Source: Gp6-AA40 sp035293405 (GTDB lineage: Bacteria > Acidobacteriota > Vicinamibacteria > Vicinamibacterales > UBA2999). Taken from it: a stretch of DNA of 64,000 bases. Shown in pieces: positions 1 to 8,979 of this stretch. Made by a program: the position numbers and the translations under genes. The DNA is taken from NCBI GenBank assembly GCA_035293405.1, contig DATDOE010000061.1, forward strand, positions 1-64,000, read 5' to 3'. Positions within the stretch are counted from its first letter, which is position 1, and every line of letters begins with the position of its first letter. The notes under the pieces are model-generated. The model was not told the origin of the DNA. It worked only from the letters and a program-made list of their open reading frames with translations, and ran no database searches.

Positions 1-2015
1 GGCGTGGACGGTCCCGCCGATCTCACGGGACGGCCGCGATCGTCGATCAGCGCGCGCACCTTGCCGACCACCGGGCCGGCGATGAAGTTGTCGCCCACGT
101 GGAGCGTGCCGTCCTGCACGAGCACCGTCGCGACCGGACCGCGGCCACGATCGAGCTTCGCTTCGAGGACCGTGCCCGACGCGCTGCGCTTCGGGTTCGC
201 CTTCAGCTCGAGGATGTCGGTCGAGAGCAGGATCATCTCGAGCAGCTGATCGAGGTTCTGCCGCTTCTTCGCCGAGACCGGCACCATGACCGTCGAGCCG
301 CCCCAGTCTTCGGGCACGAGGTTCACCTCGGCGAGCTCGCGCTTCACGTTGTCCGGGTTGGCGCCGGGCTTGTCGATCTTGTTGATCGCCACGACGATCG
401 GCACGTTCGCGGCCTTGGCGTGGTCGATCGCCTCACGCGTCTGCGGCATCACGCCGTCATCGGCCGCGACGACGAGGACGACCACGTCGGTGACCTTGGC
501 GCCGCGGGCGCGCATCAGCGTGAACGCCTCGTGACCCGGTGTGTCGAGGAAGACCACGCTGCGGCCGTCGCCGACGTCGACATGGTAGGCGCCGATATGC
601 TGGGTGATGCCTCCGGCTTCGCGCTCCGCGACCTTGGTTTCGCGGATGGCATCGAGCAGCGACGTCTTGCCGTGGTCGACGTGACCCATGACCGTGACGA
701 CCGGCGCCCGCGTGCCGATGTCTTCCGGACGGGAGTCGTCGCCTTCGGCGGACACCAGTTCCTGTTCGAAGCTTCGCATCTCGATCTCGGCGCCGAATTC
801 GCGGGCCAGATCCTTGGCGACTTCGATGTCCATCGTGCTGTTGATGGTCAGCATCATCCGCTTCATCAGCAGCTTCGCCAGCACGTCCTTCACGCGCACA
901 TCGAGCTTGTCCGCGAGATCCTTCACCGTCATGCCTTCGGCCAGCGTGATCGTTCGCGTGATCGGCGGTGGTGCCGCGGGCGCGGATGCCATCTGCGGCG
1001 CCGACGGACGTTCACGGCGCGTCTGCGTGGGCCGCGTACCCGGACGCTGCTGCCCGAATGGCGGACGCTGCTGCCCGAACGGTGGACGCTGTCCCGGCGG
1101 CGCCGGCATGCCGGGGCGCGCCTGCTGTGGCGTGGGGCGAATGGGCTGCGAGGGAAGCGGGCGCGGCCCACCGAGCATGCCCGGTGTGGTGGCGCGTGGC
1201 GGTTGATAGGGCGGTCGTGGCTGCCCTGGTGCACCGGGGCGCGCCGCCCCTGGCGCCGGCTTGGCGCCAGCGGCCGGGATGGGTCGCGCGGCCGCGGCTG
1301 TCTGTTCCGCCGGCGGTTTGGTCATCCGCGGCTGCGATACCTGTGGACGCTTTGCCGGAGCGAGCGGACGGGCCGGCTGCGGGACCCGACCTGGTTCTTC
1401 GATGCGCAGCCTGATGGTCGGCGGCACGAATCGCCCGGGGTGCTGTACTTGCGCGGGCGCCCGAGCGGCGACCGCGGGCATGTCGGTCGCTGGTTCGTCG
1501 CGCTCGGGAACCACTTCCTCCACGACGGGCGAGGGCGCCGAGGGTGCGGGTTCGTCGATGACCTCTGGTGCGACGGCCACCGGCTGGATCGGCTCAGGCT
1601 CGAGCGACGGCGGTGGCGCAACCGCCGCCGGCATGTCGCTGATCTGCGGCTCGTCGACGGGCTCGGGCGGCGGGGCGGTCTCTGGCGCCTGTACTGCCGG
1701 CCTGATCGTCTTGACCAGGCGAGGAGGACCTAGAACGGGCGCGGTCGGCTTGGGCGCCTCGGCCTTCTTCGGCGGCGCCGCCTTCTTCGCACCGCCCTTC
1801 GCCGGCACGGGGTGCTCGGCGAACATGTCGCCGCCGGGCAGCGAGATGCTGCGCTGTCGGGCGACACGCTCGACAAACGAGCGCGCGACGACTTCCTCGA
1901 TGGTGCTCGACGCGCTCTTCAGTTCGATGCCGTGATCGCGCTTGAGCAGCGCGAGCACTTCCTGGCTCGTCGTGTCGAGGAGCTCCGCGACCTTGTAAAT
2001 CCGAACCGTTGACAA
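1..2015 (-). CDS. infB: translation initiation factor IF-2 (3' part outside the window)
   Basis: GTPase that delivers initiator tRNA to the small ribosomal subunit. About 671 codons are visible; the C-terminal domains lie beyond the left edge. The start is a TTG at 2015 giving STVRIYKVAELL, the typical IF-2 N-domain, preceded by AAGGA six bases upstream. A long Pro/Ala/Gly-rich linker follows, including a local QQRPPFG repeat, then the G domain: GHVDHGKT (G1, about residue 442), DTPGH (G3, about 487), NKID (G4, about 544) and SAKK (G5). It is the last gene of rimP-nusA-infB, the usual bacterial order, here without a ylxR gene between nusA and infB. Identity is secure; the TTG start is inferred from homology to IF-2 N-termini. 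Confidence 0.97.
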   Translation of the reverse strand, partial: MSTVRIYKVAELLDTTSQEVLALLKRDHGIELKSASSTIEEVVARSFVERVARQRSISLPGGDMFAEHPVPAKGGAKKAAPPKKAEAPKPTAPVLGPPRLVKTIRPAVQAPETAPPPEPVDEPQISDMPAAVAPPPSLEPEPIQPVAVAPEVIDEPAPSAPSPVVEEVVPERDEPATDMPAVAARAPAQVQHPGRFVPPTIRLRIEEPGRVPQPARPLAPAKRPQVSQPRMTKPPAEQTAAAARPIPAAGAKPAPGAARPGAPGQPRPPYQPPRATTPGMLGGPRPLPSQPIRPTPQQARPGMPAPPGQRPPFGQQRPPFGQQRPGTRPTQTRRERPSAPQMASAPAAPPPITRTITLAEGMTVKDLADKLDVRVKDVLAKLLMKRMMLTINSTMDIEVAKDLAREFGAEIEMRSFEQELVSAEGDDSRPEDIGTRAPVVTVMGHVDHGKTSLLDAIRETKVAEREAGGITQHIGAYHVDVGDGRSVVFLDTPGHEAFTLMRARGAKVTDVVVLVVAADDGVMPQTREAIDHAKAANVPIVVAINKIDKPGANPDNVKRELAEVNLVPEDWGGSTVMVPVSAKKRQNLDQLLEMILLSTDILELKANPKRSASGTVLEAKLDRGRGPVATVLVQDGTLHVGDNFIAGPVVGKVRALIDDRGRPVRSAGPST

Positions 2016-2033
2016 ATTAAGTCCTTCGCATCC

Positions 2034-2078
2034 GCACAGGACGGAGCCTGTGCTCGATCACGCGGGCTCGCGCCCGCG
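2034..2078 (-). promoter_or_regulatory. two tandem hairpins in the nusA-infB gap
   Basis: The 68-base gap holds two perfect 7-bp inverted repeats side by side: CGCGGGC/GCCCGCG (2061-2078, 4-base loop) and GCACAGG/CCTGTGC (2034-2053, 6-base loop). Neither is followed by a U-tract on the minus strand, so they are not classical terminators. They may be RNA-processing, stability or Rho/NusA-responsive elements, which is inference only. Confidence 0.5.
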
Positions 2079-2083
2079 CTCCA

Positions 2084-3337
<1,254 letters not shown>

Positions 3338-3344
3338 CTCTTCC

Positions 3345-3821
3345 TCAGAACTCCACTTCAAGCCGGCCGCGGGTGATGAGCCGCATGGGCAGCCTGTGTC
3401 TACGTCCGTTCGGCGCCTCCAGCAGCACGTCGTCCTGATCGACGCCGCAGAGCCGCCCCTCGAACGCTTTCTGGTTGTCCACCGGTTCGCTCACGACGAC
3501 CTTGGCCAGTCGTCCTTCGAAGCGGCGGTAATCCCCGGCCGCCCGCAGCGGACGATCCAGTCCCGGCGATGACACCTCGAGGGTGTAGGCGAATGGCAGC
3601 GGGTCCTCCACGTCGAGAATGGTTCCGATCTCCCGATTGACCTCCGCGCAGTCGTCGACGCTCACGCTCTCCTCGGGCGTCGCCGACGGCCCGGGTCTGT
3701 CGATGAAGATGCGGACCACATGCCCGCCCTTTTCGCGCCGGCTTTGGATGTCCCACACCTCGAGACCGCGCGATGCGGTCACACGATCCGCAATCGCGCG
3801 AATCTGCTCCAGCGGCTGCAT
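3345..3821 (-). CDS. rimP: ribosome maturation factor RimP
   Basis: Assembly factor for the 30S subunit. The 158-residue protein matches RimP length and motifs: GLEVWDIQ near the N-terminus, then VSVDDCAEVNREIG, the family hallmark YTLEVSSPGLDRPL, and a C-terminal SH3-like half ending RGRLEVEF. The start at 3821 (MQPLEQIRAIADRV) has a GGCGGGG-type ribosome-binding site. The longer frame from 3890 would have to translate through a hairpin and is rejected. First gene of rimP-nusA-infB. Confidence 0.94.
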   Translation of the reverse strand: MQPLEQIRAIADRVTASRGLEVWDIQSRREKGGHVVRIFIDRPGPSATPEESVSVDDCAEVNREIGTILDVEDPLPFAYTLEVSSPGLDRPLRAAGDYRRFEGRLAKVVVSEPVDNQKAFEGRLCGVDQDDVLLEAPNGRRHRLPMRLITRGRLEVEF

Positions 3822-3838
3822 CGCACCCCGCCTGAAAC

Positions 3839-3862
3839 AAAAAAAGTGGGCTACGGGCCCAC
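3839..3862 (-). terminator. intrinsic terminator/attenuator in the rimP leader
   Basis: On the minus strand, GTGGGC-CCGTA-GCCCAC (6-bp stem, 5-base loop) is followed directly by seven T. It ends only 17 bases before the rimP ATG, leaving no room for a promoter between. Any rimP-nusA-infB transcript must therefore read through it, suggesting attenuation in the operon leader. It may also end the upstream rimO transcript. Confidence 0.7.
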
Positions 3863-3924
3863 CGGGAGTCTTCCTCCGAATAGGTAACACTCAAGCCTAT
3901 CACGTCGATTCGCCCTCCGACAAC

Positions 3925-4020
3925 GGCCGCCTCCGCGCTTCCGCGCTTCGGCGAGCCTCGCCGATGCCACGAGGCGAAGGCGGGCGAGCGACGAGCGCAG
4001 GCCCGCGGCGGCGGGCCGAG
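3925..4020. repeat. GC-rich palindromic intergenic element after rimO
   Basis: The stretch between the rimO stop and the rimP leader is non-coding and rich in inverted repeats. It contains GGCGAGCCTCGCCGA (3950-3964) and a GGCCCGC/GCGGGCC hairpin (4000-4017). The same 15-mer recurs inside flgA at 60962-60976, flanked by similar GCGAAGG/AGGCGGG text, so this looks like one copy of a dispersed palindromic repeat. Confidence 0.5.
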
Positions 4021-4026
4021 CCGACG

Positions 4027-5493
4027 CTACCCAGACGCGGGACGGGCGACCAGATCGTAGGCACGGCTGGCGACGATTTCGGCCTGAATAAACTGCCCAG
4101 GTGAAAGCGACGAGGGGTCGCAGTCGGTGAGATACACCACGGGGTCGATGTCCGGCGCCTGCCCTTCCAGCCGGCCGCGCAGGACGAGGTCGTGCTCGGT
4201 CGAGGGGCCGTCCACCAGCACCTTCACCCATTGGCCAATCCGGGCCCGTTGAGCCCGCGCGACCACACGCTTCTGGAGGCGCATGACGCCGGACTGCCGG
4301 CGCCGCTTGACCGGAGCGGGCACGTCGTCCTCGAAGGCATGGGCTGAGGTGCCTTCCTCATGTGAGTAGGTGAAGACACCCACATGGTCGAACTCAACCG
4401 CCCTCACGAATGACTGCAGCTCGGCGTAGTCGGCGTCGGTCTCGCCGGGGAAGCCGACGATGAAGGTCGTGCGCAGCGTGGCGCCCGGCACGCGCTGCCG
4501 GATCCGATCCAGGAGCCGCTCGTAGGTGGCGCGAGTGCCTGGGCGCTTCATGCGCTTCAGCACGGCATCCGACGCATGCTGCAGCGGCAGGTCGATATAG
4601 CGGCATACCTTCTCGCTCTCCGCCATCGCCTCGAGCACATCGTCGCCGATGGTGGTGGGGTAGAGGTAGAGCATGCGAATCCATTCGAGGCCGTCCACCT
4701 TGTTGAGCGCTCGAAGCAGCCGCGCGAGGGAGCCGCGTTCGCCGAGGTCGATCCCGTAGAAGCTCGTGTCCTGCGAGATGAGGAGCAGTTCTTTGACCCC
4801 GGATGCCGCCAGGCGTTCCGCCTCCTGCACGACCGATTCGATCGAGCGGCTTCGATACGTGCCGCGCAGCGTTGGAATGATGCAGAACGCGCACTTGTAG
4901 TCGCAGCCTTCGGCGATCTTCACGTACGCGTAGTGACGCGGCGTCGCCAGCAGGCGCGGCGTGTTGGCGTCGTAGAGATACGTGGGCAGAGACCGGGATT
5001 CGGGATTCGGGATTCGGGACTCGGGACCCGGGACTCGGGATCCGGGATTCGGGATTCGTTGTTCGAGACTCACAGGATCGCCGTTGGCGCGAAGCAGAGC
5101 GATCGGTCGAGTCCCGGGTCCCGAGTCCCGAGTCCCGAATCCCGAATCCCGAGTCCCGATGGCCTCCACGATCATCGGCAGCTCGCCCGTACCGATGACC
5201 GCATCGATCTCCGGAATCTGCTCTCGTAGCTCGTCCCGGTAACGCTCCGCCATGCACCCCGTGACGACCAGGCGCCGGCACGCGCCGGTCTTCTTGTGCT
5301 CGGCCATCTCGAGGATGGTGTCGATCGATTCCTGCTTGGCCTTGTCGATGAACGCGCAGGTATTGACGATCAGCACGTCAGCGTCGGCGGCATCGCGCGT
5401 CAACTGATGCCCGTGCCCCTGGGCAAGCCCCAGCATCACCTCGGAGTCGACGAGGTTCTTCGGGCAGCCGAGCGAGATCATGCCTATCTTCAT
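4027..5493 (-). CDS. rimO: ribosomal protein S12 methylthiotransferase RimO with repeat-derived linker
   Basis: Radical-SAM enzyme that methylthiolates an aspartate of ribosomal protein S12. 488 residues. The N-terminal UPF0004 domain starts MKIGMISLGCPKNLVDSE and has its three cluster cysteines in SLGCPK, NTCAF and TGCMAERY. The radical-SAM core has CDYKCAFC (CxxxCxxC) and a C-terminal TRAM domain. Residues 112-167 between the first two domains are not RimO-like: they are translated from two inverted heptamer arrays (4994-5058 and 5109-5159), giving peptides of the RDSGFGT and RIPNPES type, and make the protein about 45 residues longer than usual. The start at 5493 is set by homology; upstream in-frame codons fall in a 9-base tandem array and encode only Lys-Val-Cys repeats. 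Confidence 0.95.
   Translation of the reverse strand: MKIGMISLGCPKNLVDSEVMLGLAQGHGHQLTRDAADADVLIVNTCAFIDKAKQESIDTILEMAEHKKTGACRRLVVTGCMAERYRDELREQIPEIDAVIGTGELPMIVEAIGTRDSGFGTRDSGPGTRPIALLRANGDPVSLEQRIPNPGSRVPGPESRIPNPESRSLPTYLYDANTPRLLATPRHYAYVKIAEGCDYKCAFCIIPTLRGTYRSRSIESVVQEAERLAASGVKELLLISQDTSFYGIDLGERGSLARLLRALNKVDGLEWIRMLYLYPTTIGDDVLEAMAESEKVCRYIDLPLQHASDAVLKRMKRPGTRATYERLLDRIRQRVPGATLRTTFIVGFPGETDADYAELQSFVRAVEFDHVGVFTYSHEEGTSAHAFEDDVPAPVKRRRQSGVMRLQKRVVARAQRARIGQWVKVLVDGPSTEHDLVLRGRLEGQAPDIDPVVYLTDCDPSSLSPGQFIQAEIVASRAYDLVARPASG
4994..5159. repeat. inverted CGGGATT heptamer arrays inside rimO
   Basis: Left arm 4994-5058: about nine units of CGGGAYY (CGGGATT, CGGGACT, CGGGACC). Right arm 5109-5159: units of the complement, AATCCCG/AGTCCCG. 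The arms are inverted around a core of about 50 bases. Three 7-base units equal seven codons, so the array encodes a heptapeptide period. The reading frame of rimO is preserved through the whole element. Confidence 0.9.
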
Positions 5494-5708
5494 GGTAGTT
5501 GGTAGCTGGTAGCCGGTAGGCGATACCTTGCAGACCTTGCAGACCTTGCAGACCTTGCAGACCTTGCAGACCTTGCAGACCTTGCAGACCTTGCAGACCT
5601 TGCAGACCTTGCAGACCTTGCAGACCTTGCAGACCTTGCAGACCTTGCAGCCGGTAGCTGGCAGCAAATCCAAGTTCTTGCTACGAGCTACGAGCTACCG
5701 GCTACCGG
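5494..5708. repeat. composite tandem array between asnS and rimO
   Basis: The whole 215-base gap is repetitive. The core, 5526-5650, is 13 perfect copies of CCTTGCAGA plus a partial one. It is flanked on the left (5494-5525) by GGTAGTT/GGTAGCT/GGTAGCC units and on the right (5651-5708) by inverted units (CTACGAG, CTACCGG) that run into the asnS stop codon. The near-perfect copies point to recent expansion, so copy number may vary between strains. No gene is seen. Confidence 0.9.
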
Positions 5709-7001
5709 CTAGGGATACATCCGGTACAGCATACGCGGGTACGGGATCGTCTCCCGCACGTGTTCGAGCTTGCAGATCCACGAGACGCAGCGCTCGATGC
5801 CCATGCCGAATCCGCCGTGCGGAACCGTGCCGTAGCGGCGCAGATCGATGTACCACTCGAACGCCTCTTGCGGCAGGTTGTGCTCCTTGATTCGTGCCAG
5901 CAGCAGGTCCAGGTCGTCGAGGCGCTGACCTCCGCCGATGATCTCGCCGTAGCCTTCCGGCGCCAGCACGTCCACGCACAACGCCTTGTCCGGCTGCTCC
6001 GGGTCCGGCTTCATGTAGAACGCCTTCACGCTGGCTGGATAGTGCGTCACGCACACGGGCCGGTCGTACTGCTCCGACAGCACGGTTTCGTCCGTGCCGC
6101 CCAGGTCCGTCCCGTGCTGGAAGGGCAGTCCCTTCTCCTGCAGCATCGTCGCCGCCTCGTCGTAGCGGAGGCGTGGAAACGGCGCCTTCACCGCCTCGAG
6201 CTTCGAGATGTCCCGCTCGAGCAGCTTCAGCTCCGTCATGCGCGTGTCGAGCACGCGCGCCACGACAGACGTGATGAGGCCTTCGGCCAGATCAATCACG
6301 TCTTCGAGCGTGGCGTACGCCATCTCTGGCTCGACCATCCAGAACTCGGTGAGATGGCGCCGCGTTTTCGATTTCTCGGCGCGGAACGTCGGCCCGAAGC
6401 AGTAGACCTTGCCGAGCGCCATGGCGTTGGCCTCGTTATAGAGCTGTCCGCTCTGCGTGAGGAACGCCGTGTTGTCGTCGAAGTACTGCACGGGAAACAG
6501 CGTGGACGTGCCCTCGCACGCGGCCGGCGTGAAGATGGGCGTGTCGCACAGGATGAAGCCGCGACCGTTGAAGAAGTCGCGTACGGCGTTCACCACCTCG
6601 TGACGCACGCGCAGGATGGCGGCCTGGCGCTCGGATCGGATCCAGAGGTGCCGCCGGTCCATGAGGTAGTCGACGCCGTGTTCCTTTGGCGTGATCGGGA
6701 AGTCGTGAGACTGCCCGTGGACCTCGAAGCTCCGGGCGTCGATCTCGTAGCCGCCCTTGGCCCGCGCGTCGGCGCGAACCGTGCCTGTCACAGAGAGGGA
6801 CGTTTCCTGCGACAGGTGATCGGCGCGGGCGAACATCTCGTCGCCGACCGCCGCTTTCGACAGGACGGCCTGAATGAACCCCGTGCCGTCCCGGACGATC
6901 AGGAAGTGGATCTTGCCACTCGATCGGCGGTTGTGGAGCCACCCCTGGATGGTGACCGTCTCTCCGTTGTGCCTGGCGATGTCTGCGATGGTGGCGCTCA
7001 T
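5709..7001 (-). CDS. asnS: asparagine--tRNA ligase
   Basis: Class II aminoacyl-tRNA synthetase charging tRNA-Asn. The 430-residue length is normal. The N-terminal OB-fold anticodon-binding domain (VTIQGWLHNRRSSGKIHFL) is followed by the catalytic core with motif 2 (FRAEKSKTRRHLTEFWM) and motif 3 (GGFGMGIERCVSWI). The Asn-type signature FLTQSGQLYNEANAM is present. The ATG overlaps the TAA of the upstream TIM-barrel gene by one base, so the two are probably co-transcribed. Its TAG stop is part of an adjoining heptamer array. Confidence 0.97.
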   Translation of the reverse strand: MSATIADIARHNGETVTIQGWLHNRRSSGKIHFLIVRDGTGFIQAVLSKAAVGDEMFARADHLSQETSLSVTGTVRADARAKGGYEIDARSFEVHGQSHDFPITPKEHGVDYLMDRRHLWIRSERQAAILRVRHEVVNAVRDFFNGRGFILCDTPIFTPAACEGTSTLFPVQYFDDNTAFLTQSGQLYNEANAMALGKVYCFGPTFRAEKSKTRRHLTEFWMVEPEMAYATLEDVIDLAEGLITSVVARVLDTRMTELKLLERDISKLEAVKAPFPRLRYDEAATMLQEKGLPFQHGTDLGGTDETVLSEQYDRPVCVTHYPASVKAFYMKPDPEQPDKALCVDVLAPEGYGEIIGGGQRLDDLDLLLARIKEHNLPQEAFEWYIDLRRYGTVPHGGFGMGIERCVSWICKLEHVRETIPYPRMLYRMYP

Positions 7002-7855
7002 TACACCTCGTCAAACGTCACGAAGGTCTTCTCGAGCCGCTCGCGGGCTTTCACCGCCCGCTTCAACACGTCGATCGGGTCTCCGGTATCGGCAACCTCG
7101 AACATCAGCGTGCCCTCGTATCCGATCTTCTGCGTCTCCATCATCGCGGCGTCCCAGTCGATGGTGCCGGCATAGGGCGTCAAGTGCTCGTCACGCGTGC
7201 CGTCATTGTCGTGGACGTGCGTCGTCCACAAGTGTCCGGACAGGGTTTCGACGGCTTCGCCCAGGTCACCCATCAAGTGCGCGTGCCCGTAATCGAGGCA
7301 CACGCCGACATCGATGCCGTCGAGCTCTTCCTCGACCAGCCGCACCAATGCTTCCGCGCTGGACAACGGGTTCGGCATCACTTCGAGCGCCACGTGTACG
7401 TTGGCGCGCGCGGCCATCTCCACGATGTCTTCGACGCTGCGCCTCGCCAGCTCCGGCTGGTTGTCGCGGGGTGACACTCGCTCTGTCGCCGGCGTGCCGA
7501 GGTGGATGACGAGGTGCCGGAAGGGAATCCGTTTCGCGATCGCCAGTGCGGCTTCGGTTTCCGCCAGCGCCGTCCTGCGTGACGCCTCGTCCCGCGAGGC
7601 GTTTGAAAAGGCGCCAATCCACGCACCGCCTTTCATCGCCTCCACGATCGGCGCGTGGACCGAAAGCAGCTCGAGCCGGGTGTCCGAGAGCCACTCCGCG
7701 AGCTCCGCCGCCGCCTGCTCGTCGTGATAGTCGAAGTGCGATCGCGTCGCGAACAGCTCGACGGCCTCGAAGCCGTGGGCCGCGATGTGCACCAGGTGTT
7801 CGCGGGTCAGCCGGTGCTCGTGAAACAGATGCGTGGAGATGCCGAAACGGTTCAT
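7001..7855 (-). CDS. sugar phosphate isomerase/epimerase family protein (TIM barrel)
   Basis: A 284-residue protein of the xylose-isomerase-like/AP-endonuclease-2 TIM-barrel superfamily. It shows the early strand FGISTHLF, the metal-site pattern HLVIHLGTP, VALEVMPNP, VCLDYGHAHLMG and HVHDNDG, and the final GTLMFEVAD strand. The conserved Glu, Asp and His of these motifs suggest a divalent-metal enzyme on a phosphorylated or free sugar; the substrate cannot be read from the sequence. It overlaps asnS by one base and follows the AmgK-like gene by 50 bases, so it may belong to the sugar-recycling block. Confidence 0.85.
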   Translation of the reverse strand: MNRFGISTHLFHEHRLTREHLVHIAAHGFEAVELFATRSHFDYHDEQAAAELAEWLSDTRLELLSVHAPIVEAMKGGAWIGAFSNASRDEASRRTALAETEAALAIAKRIPFRHLVIHLGTPATERVSPRDNQPELARRSVEDIVEMAARANVHVALEVMPNPLSSAEALVRLVEEELDGIDVGVCLDYGHAHLMGDLGEAVETLSGHLWTTHVHDNDGTRDEHLTPYAGTIDWDAAMMETQKIGYEGTLMFEVADTGDPIDVLKRAVKARERLEKTFVTFDEV

Positions 7856-7905
7856 GGCGTCGGTCCGGTGCGTACGCAGCGGGCCAAACCACGATCTTAG
7901 CAGGC

Positions 7906-8934
7906 CTACCTGAGTTCCTCCAGGTGTTCGCCGAGCAGCTCACGCAGCCGGCCGAACCTGGCGTCGCGCTCCAGATTCCCCCTCACATAGTTCAGGGTGC
8001 GCGGGATGTACTGGATGTACACCGTGTTTCCGCGCGATATGGTCTGGAAGCCGAACGTGCCGAGGGCCTTCAGATTGCGTTGAAGGGCCATCAGATCGAA
8101 CCGGCGACGAAACTCCACCCGCTCGGCCGCGGCGTTGGAGCTGCCGGTATGCGCGCCTCGGAGCGCCTGAAAGAAGGCGATCAGCTCGTCCACCTGCGGC
8201 TCGGTGAAGTCGACATATGAGTCGCGCAGAAGCGAGACCAGGTCGTAGGTGTCCGGCCCCATGCGCGTATCCTGAAAATCGATGACGTAGAGGCTGGCCT
8301 CGTGCAGCATGAGGTTGCGGCTGTGATAGTCGCGGTGACAGAGCACCCGCGGCTCGGCGGCCAGCTCCTTGACCATCGCGGCGTACTCGACCGCCAGCGC
8401 TGCGCGAGCCGCTCCCGTCAGGGCCGCTCCCCGGTAGCCCTCGAGGAAATGCTTCGTGAAGAACTGCAGCTCCCACGAGAGCTTGTCCTCGTCAAAGGCG
8501 ATGCCGTACGGGATGAACTCCGGAGAGGTGAGCTCGGACCCGCGGCGCTGCAGTGTTTCAATCAGCGTCACGGCCTGTCGGTACAAGGCCGCGTGTTCGG
8601 CCGGCGACGCCGCGCCGAGGTGCGCCTGCAGCGTCACGTCGCCGAGATCCTGGAGGGCGATGATGCCGAGCGCGTTCGAGTGGCTCAGGATCTGCGGAAC
8701 GGGCACCGGCATCGCGCTGTAGAGCCGCGCGACGTTGGCAAAAGGGAGCCAGTCGAAGTCGATCGCCTGGGGATGGACGGCCAGCACCTGGGACGGCGCG
8801 TTGCGCAGGAGCACCCGCACATATCGGCGATCCGAAGCATCTCCCGTCAGCGGCACGACCTTCGCGCCTTGATCGGTCAGGCCCATCTCGGTCAGAAACT
8901 GATCGATGCGGGCGCGGACGTCGGTGTCGGTCAT
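7906..8934 (-). CDS. AmgK-like anomeric sugar kinase (aminoglycoside-phosphotransferase fold)
   Basis: 342 residues with the phosphotransferase-fold catalytic motif CHRDYHSRNLM (His200-Arg-Asp202) and metal-binding VIDFQDTRMGPDTYDL (Asp219). The text around the second motif, including SLLRDSYV, is close to AmgK, the N-acetylmuramate/N-acetylglucosamine 1-kinase of cell-wall recycling in Pseudomonas. The next gene upstream is a MurU-like nucleotidyltransferase, the same pairing as in AmgK-MurU. The start at 8934 (MTDTDVRARIDQF) excludes 33 upstream codons derived from a 9-base array. Function is inferred from motif and context; a different hexose could be the substrate. Confidence 0.8.
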   Translation of the reverse strand: MTDTDVRARIDQFLTEMGLTDQGAKVVPLTGDASDRRYVRVLLRNAPSQVLAVHPQAIDFDWLPFANVARLYSAMPVPVPQILSHSNALGIIALQDLGDVTLQAHLGAASPAEHAALYRQAVTLIETLQRRGSELTSPEFIPYGIAFDEDKLSWELQFFTKHFLEGYRGAALTGAARAALAVEYAAMVKELAAEPRVLCHRDYHSRNLMLHEASLYVIDFQDTRMGPDTYDLVSLLRDSYVDFTEPQVDELIAFFQALRGAHTGSSNAAAERVEFRRRFDLMALQRNLKALGTFGFQTISRGNTVYIQYIPRTLNYVRGNLERDARFGRLRELLGEHLEELR

Positions 8935-8937
8935 AAA

Positions 8938-8979
8938 TCGTTCGGATCGTTCGGATCGTTCGGGTCGTTCGGATCGTTC
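8938..8979. repeat. TCGTTCGGA tandem array between murU-like and amgK-like genes
   Basis: About 4.5 copies of the 9-base unit TCGTTCGGA, with one GGG variant, fill the 43-base gap and run into the stop codon of the upstream gene. Related units recur at 24415-24524. Confidence 0.85.

Noticed and set aside
99..1733. Long plus-strand open frame opposite infB
   Set aside because: It is the antisense shadow of IF-2, whose minus-strand translation carries all G motifs. Arg/His-rich composition is typical of a shadow frame in high-GC DNA.
5526..5650. CRISPR array or coding Lys-Val-Cys repeat protein
   Set aside because: The units are 9 bases with no spacers, and translation gives only a low-complexity Cys repeat upstream of the true rimO start.
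5760..7175. 471-residue plus-strand frame opposite asnS
   Set aside because: Shadow frame rich in Val/Arg/His with no domain; asnS on the other strand is certain.
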